From the NCBI RefSeq assembly GCF_004127445.1, contig NZ_QEXM01000025.1, positions 248,001-312,000 of the forward strand: DNA of 64,000 nucleotides, given 5' to 3'. Of the stretch, positions 33,834 through 42,283 are shown piece after piece. Position numbers and translations under genes: made by a program. This DNA is from Streptomyces alfalfae. GTDB taxonomy: Bacteria > Actinomycetota > Actinomycetes > Streptomycetales > Streptomycetaceae. Below the pieces are notes generated by a model. That model did not search any database, was not told the origin of the DNA, and saw only the letters and a program-made list of their open reading frames with translations. Each line of letters begins with the position of its first letter. Within the stretch, counting starts at the first letter, position 1.

Positions 33834-34631
33834 TCAGGCCTGTGGGCCGGGAGGCCCGCCAGCGCCGGGAGGGCTGCCCGCCGACCAGTGGAACAGCGTC
33901 ATGCCCACGCTCGTCGCCAGGTTGTAGCTGGAGACCTGCGGACGCATCGGCAGCGACACCAGGTGGTCCGCGCGCTCGCGCAGCGCCGCCGACAGGCCGC
34001 TGCGTTCGGATCCGAAGGCGAGCACGGCGTCGTCGGGGAGCTTCAGCCCCCGGATGTCCTCGCCCTCGGCGTCCAGCGCGAACACCGGCCCCGGCGGCAG
34101 CGCGGCGACCTCCATCCGCTCCACGGCCGTCGCGAAGTGCAGGCCCGCGCCACCGCGCACGACGGTCGGGTGCCAGGGGTCCAGCGTGCCGGTGGTGACG
34201 ACACCGGTCGCCCCGAACCCGGCGGCCAGCCGGATCACGGCGCCCGCGTTGCCGAGGTTACGGGGGTCGTCGAGCACGATGACCGGCGCGGCCCGCGGCA
34301 GGCGCCCCAGGGCCTCCAGATTGCCGTCGCGCGACGGACGCTCGGCGAGCGCGGCGACCGCCGTGGGGTGCAGACGCGGCACCAAAGCCCGCAGCCGCTC
34401 GTCGTCGACCGGCGCCAGCAGGGCCTCCAGCGCTTGGCGCACATCCGGAGCCAGCTCGTCCGCGAGGGCCAGCACACCGGCCCTGTCGCTGGTCAGCGCG
34501 GCCGGGACGCGCGCGCCGAAGCGCAGGGCGTGCTTGATCGCGTGGAAGCCGTCGAGCAGCACACAGGTGTCCGCGAGGCCGCGCCAGACACGCACGGCGT
34601 CGGCCGGGTCCGCCCCGGAAGTGCTGTTCAT
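33834..34631 (-). CDS. TrmH/SpoU-family RNA 2'-O-methyltransferase
   Basis: A 265-residue SPOUT methyltransferase. Motif 1 is LDDPRNLGNAGAVIRLAAGFG; motif 2 is LAFGSERSGL; motif 3 is SYNLATSVGMTLFHW. The enzyme should add 2'-O-methyl groups to tRNA or rRNA with SAM, in the trefoil-knot fold. The N-terminal 100 residues resemble a substrate-binding part. ATG 34631 overlaps the HTTM stop by 4 nt, so it is the last gene of a coupled DUF5819-HTTM-TrmH operon. The target nucleotide is unknown. Confidence 0.9.
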   Translation of the reverse strand: MNSTSGADPADAVRVWRGLADTCVLLDGFHAIKHALRFGARVPAALTSDRAGVLALADELAPDVRQALEALLAPVDDERLRALVPRLHPTAVAALAERPSRDGNLEALGRLPRAAPVIVLDDPRNLGNAGAVIRLAAGFGATGVVTTGTLDPWHPTVVRGGAGLHFATAVERMEVAALPPGPVFALDAEGEDIRGLKLPDDAVLAFGSERSGLSAALRERADHLVSLPMRPQVSSYNLATSVGMTLFHWSAGSPPGAGGPPGPQA

Positions 34632-35902
34632 GGAGTGAAGCCTACGCGCGCGTGCTCAGCGGCCTCCGCGTCCTGCGACCGGCTCCCGACCCGCTGCTCG
34701 GGCAGGGTCTCACGGCGGGAAAGGCGGGACAGGACACGGGCCCGTGCCCCGTCACGCGCGCGTGCCGCCCAGCCGCCCAGACGCCGCAGGAACGACGTCG
34801 GCAGGAACACCGCGTCGGCGGTGATCATCGCGAGCGAGAAGAACGGCAGTCCGAGGACGACCGCGATGACGGCGTGTTCGCACATCATCGCCGCGAGCAG
34901 GACGTTCTTGACCCGGCGGTTGAAGAGGGTGAAGGGGAAGGCCACCTGCATGACGACCGTCCCGTACGTGACGGCGAGCAGCACCAGGCCATGGGAGGCC
35001 AGCAGCTCGGAGAGGGCGGGCCAGGGGGAGAAGTAGTCGAGGTTCAGCGGATAGTAGACGGCCGTGCCGTCCTGCCAGCGGCTGCCCTGGACCTTGTACC
35101 AGCCGGCCGTCGCGTAGATGAGGCAGGCCTCGACCATGATGATGAGCAGCCCCGCGTTGTGGACGAGGTTGGCGACGACGTCGAGGAGTTTGCGGAGCTC
35201 GCTGTGCGGGGCGCGCCGCCCCACGGCCCACCACAGGCCGTGCACCGCGAGGAGCCCCCAGAAGATCACCAGCCAGCCGCGGTTCAGCTCCCCCGTGAAC
35301 GTCACGGCCGCCAGCGTCAGGCCGAGCACCCACCACAGGACGGGCCCCACCCGGTCGACCGGCTCTCCGGCGTCCGGCCGCAGAGCCCCGGCTTCGCCGA
35401 CCGCCTCGTCCCGGACGCCTCCACGCGCGCGTGCCCGGCGTCGGGCATCCAGTGACCAGACCTGCCCGCACCTGGTCAGCACCAGGTAGGTGGACATGAG
35501 GTGGATGACGTTGTCGCCGCCGTCGCCGATGAAGATGCTGCGGTTCTGCAGCGACAGCACACCGATCATGAAGAGCACGGACATGGCGCGCGTGTGCCAG
35601 CCGAGCATCAGCAGCGCGCTGCTCAGCACCGCGAGGGTGTAGACGATCTCGAACCAGACGTGCCCGTCCGACCACATCAGCGCGGTGAAGGCGCCGTTGC
35701 CCGCGATGAGCTGCTGCGCCATGTCCCAGTTCCAGGGGCTGTCGGGCCCGTACATCTCATGGCGGTGGGGGAGTTCGCGCAGCAGGAAGAAGAGCCAGGT
35801 GGCGGCGAAGCCGATGCGGATGATCGCCGTCTGGTACGGGCCGAGGGCGAAGCCGGTGACCTTGCCCAGTCCGCGCGTGAGGGGGCGTTCGACACGGATC
35901 AC
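34628..35902 (-). CDS. HTTM-domain membrane protein (vitamin K-dependent carboxylase-like)
   Basis: A 424-residue polytopic protein with about 8-9 helices. Its HTTM features include IIRIGFAATWLFFLLRELPHR, GDGGDNVIHLMSTYLVLTR, GWYKVQGSRWQDGTAVYY and FTLFNRRVKNVLLAAMMCEHAVIAVVLGL. HTTM proteins are distant relatives of gamma-glutamyl carboxylase; the reaction in bacteria is unknown. The GTG start at 35902 overlaps the DUF5819 stop as GTGA. The C-terminal 50 residues are Arg-rich and polar. Confidence 0.88.
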   Translation of the reverse strand: MIRVERPLTRGLGKVTGFALGPYQTAIIRIGFAATWLFFLLRELPHRHEMYGPDSPWNWDMAQQLIAGNGAFTALMWSDGHVWFEIVYTLAVLSSALLMLGWHTRAMSVLFMIGVLSLQNRSIFIGDGGDNVIHLMSTYLVLTRCGQVWSLDARRRARARGGVRDEAVGEAGALRPDAGEPVDRVGPVLWWVLGLTLAAVTFTGELNRGWLVIFWGLLAVHGLWWAVGRRAPHSELRKLLDVVANLVHNAGLLIIMVEACLIYATAGWYKVQGSRWQDGTAVYYPLNLDYFSPWPALSELLASHGLVLLAVTYGTVVMQVAFPFTLFNRRVKNVLLAAMMCEHAVIAVVLGLPFFSLAMITADAVFLPTSFLRRLGGWAARARDGARARVLSRLSRRETLPEQRVGSRSQDAEAAEHARVGFTP

Positions 35903-36690
35903 CGGCCGGCTCCCTTCGCGCCCGCGCGCCCGCCGTCGGCAGCGTCGTCGCCGGCTGCGCCTCCGGTGAGCGGCAGGTCGTCCGGCGTCACCGTCCACCA
36001 CGGGAGCTGCCGGTAGACCGGCTTGGTGGAGACCTTCTCCTCGCTCCACTTCGGAGGCCGCACGTTCGTCGTCCTGGAGCGCACCTGTATGCGCACGATC
36101 TCGTCCCCCTCGCCGCCCGGACTCTCCCGGTCGAGCCGCATGTACGCGATACGGCGGACGTAGTTCTCCGAGAGCTGCCCGCGCAGGCCTATGGGACGGT
36201 TCTTGTTGTCGTGCGAGCCGACGTAGAAGTCCCAGGCGCGGCGCAGCTCGTTCTGCTGCGTGTGGCTGGGCAGCGGGTTGCCGTCGATGCGGGCGCCGTC
36301 CTGCGCGGACAGGTCGTACCAGTCGGTGGTCCGCACCGTCCCCTGCGCCGTGTCGAGCTCCGCCCTGGCCTGCACGCCGACGTTCTGCTGGAGCGGGTTG
36401 GGGGCGAACAGCTTCCAGTTCTGCTCGAACTCCGGATAGATCCACTCGTCGATCACGTCGCCGTGCTGCTTCGTCGCCGTGTTCGAGGGGGCTACGTGGA
36501 AGAAGAGCATCGCCACGTGGGCGCACGCGGCCACGGCGATCACGGCGAGGGCGCAGGCCGCGGCGATCTGGTGACCGAGCTTCAGGCCGGCGATGCCGAT
36601 GGGCGGCGGGGCATGCTCCGGCGCCCGCGTCGGAACGGGCCCGTCAGGCCCGGCTGACCCACCGCCGGAATCCTTGTCGTACCCGCTCAT
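35899..36690 (-). CDS. DUF5819-family membrane-anchored protein
   Basis: A 263-residue protein. A Gly/Pro-rich cytosolic start is followed by one helix (AACALAVIAVAACAHVAMLFF), then an outer domain with YPEFEQNWKLFAPNPLQQNVGVQARAE, WYDLSAQD and SENYVRRIAYMRLDRE. The domain is typical of DUF5819 and is commonly encoded next to HTTM genes in actinobacteria. It might present or be a substrate of the HTTM carboxylase-like protein; this is an inference. First gene of the operon and divergent from paaA. Confidence 0.85.
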   Translation of the reverse strand: MSGYDKDSGGGSAGPDGPVPTRAPEHAPPPIGIAGLKLGHQIAAACALAVIAVAACAHVAMLFFHVAPSNTATKQHGDVIDEWIYPEFEQNWKLFAPNPLQQNVGVQARAELDTAQGTVRTTDWYDLSAQDGARIDGNPLPSHTQQNELRRAWDFYVGSHDNKNRPIGLRGQLSENYVRRIAYMRLDRESPGGEGDEIVRIQVRSRTTNVRPPKWSEEKVSTKPVYRQLPWWTVTPDDLPLTGGAAGDDAADGGRAGAKGAGR

Positions 36691-36773
36691 TCCGCCCCGT
36701 TCCCCGAATCCGCTCCACACCCTGCCGCCGGAACGGTACTCAGGCCTGCCCACCGCACGCAGCGTCCGTGAAG

Positions 36774-36782
36774 TTATCCACA
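36774..36782 (+). promoter_or_regulatory. Perfect DnaA box (TTATCCACA)
   Basis: TTATCCACA is a perfect match to the bacterial DnaA box consensus. It is in the DUF5819/paaA gap, 46 bp from the PaaR-type operator. Confidence 0.6.
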
Positions 36783-36827
36783 GGGTTGACACCTTATGGC
36801 GACGCGCCGCACCATTGAATCCAACGA

Positions 36828-36841
36828 ACCGAACGATCGGT
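36828..36841. promoter_or_regulatory. PaaR-type operator upstream of paaA
   Basis: ACCGAACGATCGGT matches ACCGNNCGNNCGGT fully and is the exact reverse complement of the paaN-side site. It lies 32-46 bp before the paaA ATG, where a repressor would block the promoter or elongation. Confidence 0.75.
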
Positions 36842-36873
36842 CGGGCGGTTCGCTCAGGTCGAGGGGGACCGAG

Positions 36874-37911
36874 ATGGCCACAGCAGCCGCACAGAAGGCG
36901 GCGGAGACGGAGCCCGGCGGCGCCGGGTCGACAGCCGCGCGCGCGGCGGAGCAGCAAGCCGCCTTCGACGAGGCGGTCGCCGCCGACGAGCGCATCGAGC
37001 CGCGCGACTGGATGCCCGATGCCTATCGCACGTCCCTGATCAGGCAGATCGCGCAGCACGCGCACTCGGAGATCATCGGCATGCAGCCCGAGGCGAACTG
37101 GATCACGCGCGCCCCCTCCCTGCGGCGCAAGGCGATCCTCATGGCCAAGGCGCAGGACGAGGCCGGACACGGCCTGTATCTCTACAGCGCGGCCGAGACC
37201 CTCGGCGTCAGCCGCGACGAGCTGCTCGACAAACTGCACTCGGGCCGCCAGAAGTACTCCTCGATCTTCAACTACCCGACGCTGACCTGGGCGGACGTGG
37301 GCGCGATCGGCTGGCTCGTGGACGGCGCCGCGATCACCAACCAGGTCCCCCTGTGCCGCTGCTCGTACGGCCCCTACGCACGCGCGATGATCCGCGTCTG
37401 CAAGGAGGAGTCCTTCCACCAGCGCCAGGGCTACGAATCGCTGCTCGCCCTCAGCCGGGGCACCCAGGCCCAGCACGAGATGGCGCAGGACGCGGTGAAC
37501 CGCTGGTGGTGGCCCTCGCTGATGATGTTCGGCCCGCCCGACGAGGAGTCGTCGCACTCCGAGCAGTCGATGACGTGGAAGATCAAGCGCCATTCGAACG
37601 ACGAGTTGCGCCAGCGCTTCGTGGACATCTGCGTCCCCCAGGCCGAGTCGCTCGGCCTGACCCTCCCCGACCCGGACCTGAAGTGGAACGAAGCGCGGGG
37701 CCACCACGACTTCGGCCCCATCGACTGGACCGAGTTCTGGGACGTCCTCAAGGGCAACGGCCCCTGCAACGACCAGCGCATCACCCAGCGCAGGCGGGCC
37801 CACGAAGAGGGCGCCTGGGTCAGGGAGGCCGCGGCGGCGTACGCCACCAAGCAAGCCGGCGCCCCGCGAGCTGACACCGCGGCCACCGCACACGGAGAGG
37901 CGACAGCATGA
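36874..37911 (+). CDS. paaA: Phenylacetyl-CoA 1,2-epoxidase catalytic subunit PaaA
   Basis: A 345-residue di-iron monooxygenase subunit from ATG 36874, behind GAGGGGG; ATG 36796 would place the operator inside the gene. Metal ligands are carried by [24 protein letters not shown] and [13 protein letters not shown] (Glu and ExxH patterns). It epoxidises phenylacetyl-CoA with O2. The C-terminus is close to E. coli PaaA (309) plus about 30 extra residues at each end. It begins the paaABCDE operon. Its stop overlaps the paaB start as ATGA. Confidence 0.96.
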   Translation: MATAAAQKAAETEPGGAGSTAARAAEQQAAFDEAVAADERIEPRDWMPDAYRTSLIRQIAQHAHSEIIGMQPEANWITRAPSLRRKAILMAKAQDEAGHGLYLYSAAETLGVSRDELLDKLHSGRQKYSSIFNYPTLTWADVGAIGWLVDGAAITNQVPLCRCSYGPYARAMIRVCKEESFHQRQGYESLLALSRGTQAQHEMAQDAVNRWWWPSLMMFGPPDEESSHSEQSMTWKIKRHSNDELRQRFVDICVPQAESLGLTLPDPDLKWNEARGHHDFGPIDWTEFWDVLKGNGPCNDQRITQRRRAHEEGAWVREAAAAYATKQAGAPRADTAATAHGEATA

Positions 37912-38198
37912 GCAGCTCGACCGAATGGCCGCTGTGGGAGATCTTCGTCCGCTCCCGCCGCGGGCTCTCCCACACCCACGCGGGCAGCCTGCACGCGCCG
38001 GACGCCGAGATGGCCCTCCGCAACGCGCGGGACCTGTACACACGCAGGAGCGAAGGCGTCTCGCTGTGGGTCGTGCCGGCCGCCGCGATCACCGCCTCCT
38101 CGCCCGACGAGAAGGACTCCTTCTTCGAGCCGGCGGGCGACAAGCCCTACCGCCACCCGACGTTCTACGACATCCCGGAGGGAGTGAAGCACCTGTGA
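37908..38198 (+). CDS. paaB: Phenylacetyl-CoA epoxidase subunit PaaB
   Basis: A 96-residue small subunit: [40 protein letters not shown] is its hallmark. It bridges PaaAC heterodimers in the complex and has no catalytic role of its own. It overlaps paaA by 4 nt (ATGA) and paaC by 4 nt (GTGA), so it is coupled to both. Confidence 0.95.
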   Translation: MSSSTEWPLWEIFVRSRRGLSHTHAGSLHAPDAEMALRNARDLYTRRSEGVSLWVVPAAAITASSPDEKDSFFEPAGDKPYRHPTFYDIPEGVKHL

Positions 38199-38929
38199 CC
38201 ACCACATCGACTCCGCCGGACAGCCGGACCGAGGCCGCCCTCGCCCTCGGCGACGACGCCCTGGTGCTCTCCCACCGCCTGGGGGAGTGGGCGGGGCACG
38301 CCCCCGTCCTCGAAGAAGAGGTCGCCCTGGCGAACATCGCCCTGGACCTCCTGGGCCAGGCCCGTGTCCTGCTCTCCTCGGTCGGCGACGAGGACGAACT
38401 GGCCTACCTCCGCGAGGAGCGCGCCTTCCGCAACCTCCAGCTCGTCGAGCAGCCGAACGGCGACTTCGCCCACACCATCGCCCGCCAGCTCTACTTCTCC
38501 ACCTACCAGACCCTGCTGTACGGGCAGTTGGCAGCCGCGGACGGCGAGCTGGCCCCCCTGGCCGCGAAGGCCGTCAAGGAGGTCGCCTACCACCAGGACC
38601 ACGCCGAGCAGTGGACCCTGCGCCTCGGCGACGGCACCGCCGAGAGTCACGCACGGATACAGCGCGGCCTCGACGCCCTGTGGCGCTTCACGGGGGAGAT
38701 GTTCCAGCCCGTGGTCGGCCTGGACATCGACCGTACGGCGCTCCGGGAGAGCTGGACGGCCTCGGTGACGGCGGTCATCGAGCGCGCCACGCTCACCGTG
38801 CCCTCCGGACCGCAGAGCGGAGCATGGACGGCCGGCGCCGGACGCCAGGGCCTGCACACCGAACCGTTCGGGCGGATGCTCGCCGAGATGCAGCATCTGC
38901 ACCGCAGCCACCCGGGGGCGTCATGGTGA
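38195..38929 (+). CDS. paaC: Phenylacetyl-CoA epoxidase structural subunit PaaC
   Basis: A 244-residue ferritin-like subunit from GTG 38195. Segments GDDALVLSHRLGEWAGHAPVLEEEVALANIALDLLGQAR and VAYHQDHAEQWTLRLGDGT identify PaaC. It pairs with PaaA but does not carry a working di-iron centre in characterised complexes. Coupled to paaB and paaD by overlaps. Confidence 0.95.
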   Translation: MTTTSTPPDSRTEAALALGDDALVLSHRLGEWAGHAPVLEEEVALANIALDLLGQARVLLSSVGDEDELAYLREERAFRNLQLVEQPNGDFAHTIARQLYFSTYQTLLYGQLAAADGELAPLAAKAVKEVAYHQDHAEQWTLRLGDGTAESHARIQRGLDALWRFTGEMFQPVVGLDIDRTALRESWTASVTAVIERATLTVPSGPQSGAWTAGAGRQGLHTEPFGRMLAEMQHLHRSHPGASW

Positions 38930-39423
38930 CGACCGCGCCCACCGCCCTGGAGACGGAACTCCTGGCCCTCGCCGGATCAGTACCGGACCCGGAGCTGCCC
39001 GTGCTGTCCCTCGCCGACCTCGGCGTGGTCCGCGGAGTACGCGTCCTCGCGCCCGGCAAGGTCGACGTCGAACTGACCCCCACGTACACCGGTTGCCCGG
39101 CCATAGAAGCCATGACCGCCGACATCGAGCAGGTGCTGCACGAACACGGCGTGGCCGAGGTCTCCGTGCGCACCGTGCTCTCCCCCGCCTGGTCGACGGA
39201 CGACATCAGCGCCGAAGGCCGCCGCAAACTCACCGAGTTCGGCATAGCGCCCCCTCGCGCCCACGCGGTGGACGGACCCGTGCCGCTCAGTCTGTCGATC
39301 CGCTGCCCGCACTGCGGCTCCACCGACACCGAGCTGCTCAGCCGCTTCTCCTCCACCGCCTGCAAGGCGCTGCGCCGCTGCGCGTCCTGCCGCGAACCCT
39401 TCGACCACTTCAAGGAGCTGTGA
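38923..39423 (+). CDS. paaD: PaaD, MIP18-type iron-sulfur assembly factor
   Basis: A 166-residue protein. The N-terminal MIP18/DUF59 domain (SVPDPELPVLSLADLGVVRGV, with TYTGCPAIEAM cysteine) is followed by a C-terminal zinc-ribbon-like CPHC and CASC pair. It aids iron-sulfur maturation, probably for PaaE. ATG 38923 or GTG 38926 is the start; either overlaps paaC. Coupled to paaE as TGATG. Confidence 0.93.
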   Translation: MVTTAPTALETELLALAGSVPDPELPVLSLADLGVVRGVRVLAPGKVDVELTPTYTGCPAIEAMTADIEQVLHEHGVAEVSVRTVLSPAWSTDDISAEGRRKLTEFGIAPPRAHAVDGPVPLSLSIRCPHCGSTDTELLSRFSSTACKALRRCASCREPFDHFKEL

Positions 39424-40502
39424 TGGCCCGCTTCCACCCGCTGCGGGTAGCGGCCGTCGACCGGCTCACCGACGACTCCGTGACGCTGACCTTCGACGTA
39501 CCGCCGCCGCTGCGCGAGGAGTTCCGCTTCACCCCCGGCCAGCACCTCGCGCTGCGCCGCTTCGCCGACGGCGCCGAGATCCGGCGCACGTACTCGATCT
39601 GCTCCCCCGCGCCCCACGCCGACGCCCCCGGCGGCCCCGAGACGCTCAGGGTGGGGGTGCGGCTCGTCGAGGACGGCGCCTTCTCCACGTACGCCTTCAA
39701 GGAGCTCTGCGTCGGCGACGAGCTGGAGGTGATGACCCCCGCGGGCCGCTTCACCCTCGACCCGGCACCCGGCCGGTACGCGGCGATCGTCGGCGGCAGC
39801 GGCATCACACCGGTGCTCTCCATCGTCACGACGCTCCTGGAGCGCGAGCCGCAGGCCCAGTTCTGCCTCCTACGCAGCGACCGCACCACCGCGTCGACGA
39901 TGTTCCTGGAAGAGGTGGCCGACCTCAAGGACCGCTGGCCGGGACGGTTCCAGCTGGTGACCGTGCTCTCCCGGGAGGAACAGCAGGCGGGCCTCGATTC
40001 CGGCCGGCTCGACGAGCAGCGCCTCGCACGGCTGCTGCCGGCGCTGCTGCCCGTGGCAGAGGTCGACGGCTGGTTCCTGTGCGGGCCGTTCGGCCTGGTG
40101 CAGGGCGCGGAGCGTGCCCTGCGTGACCTCGGTGTGGCCCGTCGGCGCATCCACGAGGAGATATTCCACGTGGACGGCGCTGTGGACACCACGCCCCCCG
40201 CCACGTCGTCGGTGCCCGCACCCGCGCACAGCACGGTGACCGTGACCCTCGACGGACGCTCGGGCACCTGGCCCGTCCAGGGCAGCGAGACCCTGCTGGA
40301 GACGGTGCTGCGCAACCGCGCCGACGCGCCCTACGCCTGCAAGGGCGGAGTCTGTGGAACCTGTCGCGCCTTCCGGGTCTCGGGCGAGGTCAGGATGGAC
40401 CACAACTACGCGCTGGAACCGGAGGAGACGGAGGCGGGGTATGTCCTGGCCTGCCAGTCCCGACCGACCACGGACACCGTGGAGCTGGACTTCGACCGCT
40501 GA
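39423..40502 (+). CDS. paaE: PaaE, phenylacetyl-CoA epoxidase reductase
   Basis: A 359-residue flavoprotein reductase supplying electrons to PaaA. FAD domain: RRTYSICSP near residue 54-62. NAD domain: IVGGSGITPVLSI and WFLCGPFGLVQ. The C-terminal ferredoxin domain has CKGGVCGTC with a distal CQS supplying four cysteines for a plant-type 2Fe-2S cluster. Last gene of the operon. Confidence 0.95.
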   Translation: MARFHPLRVAAVDRLTDDSVTLTFDVPPPLREEFRFTPGQHLALRRFADGAEIRRTYSICSPAPHADAPGGPETLRVGVRLVEDGAFSTYAFKELCVGDELEVMTPAGRFTLDPAPGRYAAIVGGSGITPVLSIVTTLLEREPQAQFCLLRSDRTTASTMFLEEVADLKDRWPGRFQLVTVLSREEQQAGLDSGRLDEQRLARLLPALLPVAEVDGWFLCGPFGLVQGAERALRDLGVARRRIHEEIFHVDGAVDTTPPATSSVPAPAHSTVTVTLDGRSGTWPVQGSETLLETVLRNRADAPYACKGGVCGTCRAFRVSGEVRMDHNYALEPEETEAGYVLACQSRPTTDTVELDFDR

Positions 40503-40574
40503 ACGTCCGGCGGCGGCGCCGGTTTCCGTTCGCTTTCCCGCTCTCTCCCCTGTTCCCTTCTTGTTCCCTTCTCC

Positions 40575-40588
40575 TAGAACCTGTTCTA
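40575..40588. promoter_or_regulatory. KstR-like operator upstream of acyl-CoA dehydrogenase
   Basis: TAGAACCTGTTCTA is a perfect 14-bp palindrome apart from its two central bases and matches the KstR consensus TnnAACnnGTTnnA at all fixed positions. It lies 71-84 bp before the GTG of the acyl-CoA dehydrogenase, in a plausible promoter position. No kstR gene is in the window. Confidence 0.6.
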
Positions 40589-40658
40589 TCTTGACGGGCC
40601 GTCAGATGACGCGTCGGATGACCCGCCGGGCAACGGTCGGCGTACCGGAGGACAGGCT

Positions 40659-41792
40659 GTGGACTTCACCTTCACCGAGGAACAGCAGGCCGTGGTCGAA
40701 GCGGCCGAAGCGATCTTCGCCGACGTCGCGCCGGACGGGGTGCCCAGCCCGGCACTCACCCCCGGCGCCGTCGCCGAGGACTTCGACCGCGCCCTGTGGT
40801 CCAAACTCGCCGACGCCGACCTGCTCGGCCTGCTCATCGGCTCGGAGCACGGCGGCGTGGGCCTCGACGCCATCGCTCTGTGCCTGGTTCTGCGCGAGTC
40901 GGCGAAGGTACTGGCACGGCTTCCGCTCCTGGAGAGCAGCGCCGCCGCGGCGGCCATACAGACACACGGCGGCGCCGAACTGCGGCAGCGGACACTGCCG
41001 CGGGCGGCCCGCGGAGAAACCGTCCTGACCGTCGCGGCCAACGGCAGGACCGGCCACGATCCGGCCGAACTCGCCGTCACCGCACAGCGCGACGGCGACG
41101 ACTGGATCCTGGACGGAGTGCAGACAGGCGTCCCCTGGGCGCACAACGCAGACCTCGTCCTCGTCCCGGCCCACACACCCGACGGCCGCACCGTCATCGC
41201 CGTCGCCCCCCGCGGGACCGAGGGCCTCACCCTCGGCGAACAGATCTCCACCAGCGGCGAGCGCCTCGCTGAGCTCCGTCTGGAGGCGGTGCGCCTCACC
41301 CCGGACGACGTCATCGAGGCGCAAGGCGCCTGGGACCGGCTCCGCGACCTCCTCGCCACCGGCACCTGCGCGCTCGCCCTGGGCCTCGGCGAAGGCGTGC
41401 TCGGCATGACCAGCGCCTACACCAGCAAGCGCGAACAGTTCGGCCACCCCATCGCCACGTTCCAGGCCGTAGCGGTACAGACCGCCGACCGCTACATCGA
41501 CCTACGCGCCATGGAAGCCACCCTCTGGCAGGCCGCCTGGCGCATCAGCACAGCGGCGGACAGCGCCCTGCCCACCGCCGGGGACGTGGCGGTCGCCAAG
41601 ATCTGGGCCTCGGAGGGCGTACGAAGGGTCGTGCAGACGGCGCAGCACCTGCACGGAGGCTTCGGCGCCGACACCGACTACCCCCTGCACCGCTACCACG
41701 CCTGGGCCAAACAGCTGGAGCTGTCCCTCGGCCCCGCAGCGGCCCACGAGGAGGCCCTGGGCGACCTGCTCGCCGCCCACGCACTCAGCTGA
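40659..41792 (+). CDS. Acyl-CoA dehydrogenase, atypical
   Basis: A 377-residue protein from GTG 40659 behind GGAGG. N-terminal helices (FTFTEEQQAVVEAAEAIFADV) and a C-terminal domain (KREQFGHPIATFQAVAVQTADRY, TAQHLHGGFGADTDYPLHRYHAWAKQLELSLG) mark the family. The usual TE-x-x-x-GSD flavin motif is degenerate and the catalytic Glu region is not the standard YEGT. This resembles the FadE subunits that work as heteromers in steroid side-chain oxidation. With the KstR-like site, a steroid or side-chain role is a reasonable inference. Confidence 0.85.
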   Translation: MDFTFTEEQQAVVEAAEAIFADVAPDGVPSPALTPGAVAEDFDRALWSKLADADLLGLLIGSEHGGVGLDAIALCLVLRESAKVLARLPLLESSAAAAAIQTHGGAELRQRTLPRAARGETVLTVAANGRTGHDPAELAVTAQRDGDDWILDGVQTGVPWAHNADLVLVPAHTPDGRTVIAVAPRGTEGLTLGEQISTSGERLAELRLEAVRLTPDDVIEAQGAWDRLRDLLATGTCALALGLGEGVLGMTSAYTSKREQFGHPIATFQAVAVQTADRYIDLRAMEATLWQAAWRISTAADSALPTAGDVAVAKIWASEGVRRVVQTAQHLHGGFGADTDYPLHRYHAWAKQLELSLGPAAAHEEALGDLLAAHALS

Positions 41793-41836
41793 GGGCGGGG
41801 GAGCCGGACAGGGCGTGCCCGGAGGACGGTGCCGAA

Positions 41837-42184
41837 TCAGATGACCGCGCCCGGCTCGCCCTTTGCGTCGACGACCGGACGGCCCGCGGCGGCCCAGGCC
41901 TCCATGCCGCCCGCGACGTTCGCGGCGTCGATGCCCTGCTGCGCGAGGTACATCGTGACCTGGGCGGAGCGGCCACCGGAACGGCAGATCACGTTGACCC
42001 GGCCATCCTGCGGCGCGGCCTCCGTCAGCTCGCCGTAACGGGACACGAACTCGCTCATCGGAATGTGCAGCGCGCCCTCGGCGTGGCCCGCACGCCATTC
42101 GTCGTCCTCACGGACGTCCAGCAGAAAGTCGCCGCTCGCGAGGTCGTCGACACCGACCGTGGGCACATGTGATCCGAAAGCCAT
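41837..42184 (-). CDS. Single-domain rhodanese (sulfurtransferase)
   Basis: A 115-residue rhodanese. LDVREDDEWRAGHAEGALHIP is the domain signature. The active-site loop is CRSGGRS, with the cysteine that carries persulfide. The length fits single-domain GlpE/PspE types. Convergent with the acyl-CoA dehydrogenase; sulfur acceptor unknown. Confidence 0.92.
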   Translation of the reverse strand: MAFGSHVPTVGVDDLASGDFLLDVREDDEWRAGHAEGALHIPMSEFVSRYGELTEAAPQDGRVNVICRSGGRSAQVTMYLAQQGIDAANVAGGMEAWAAAGRPVVDAKGEPGAVI

Positions 42185-42283
42185 GCCCCGACGCTACCCG
42201 ACCGACGCCGGGCATCGGACAGCGCTGGCCGAACGCACACACGGGAGCACAGGGGCACAGGGGGCCCACACGGGCACCACGCG

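Noticed and set aside
38858..38871. ACCGAACCGTTCGG in paaC as a further PaaR operator
   Set aside because: It has the palindromic half-sites at different spacing, does not fit ACCGNNCGNNCGGT, and is deep within coding sequence.
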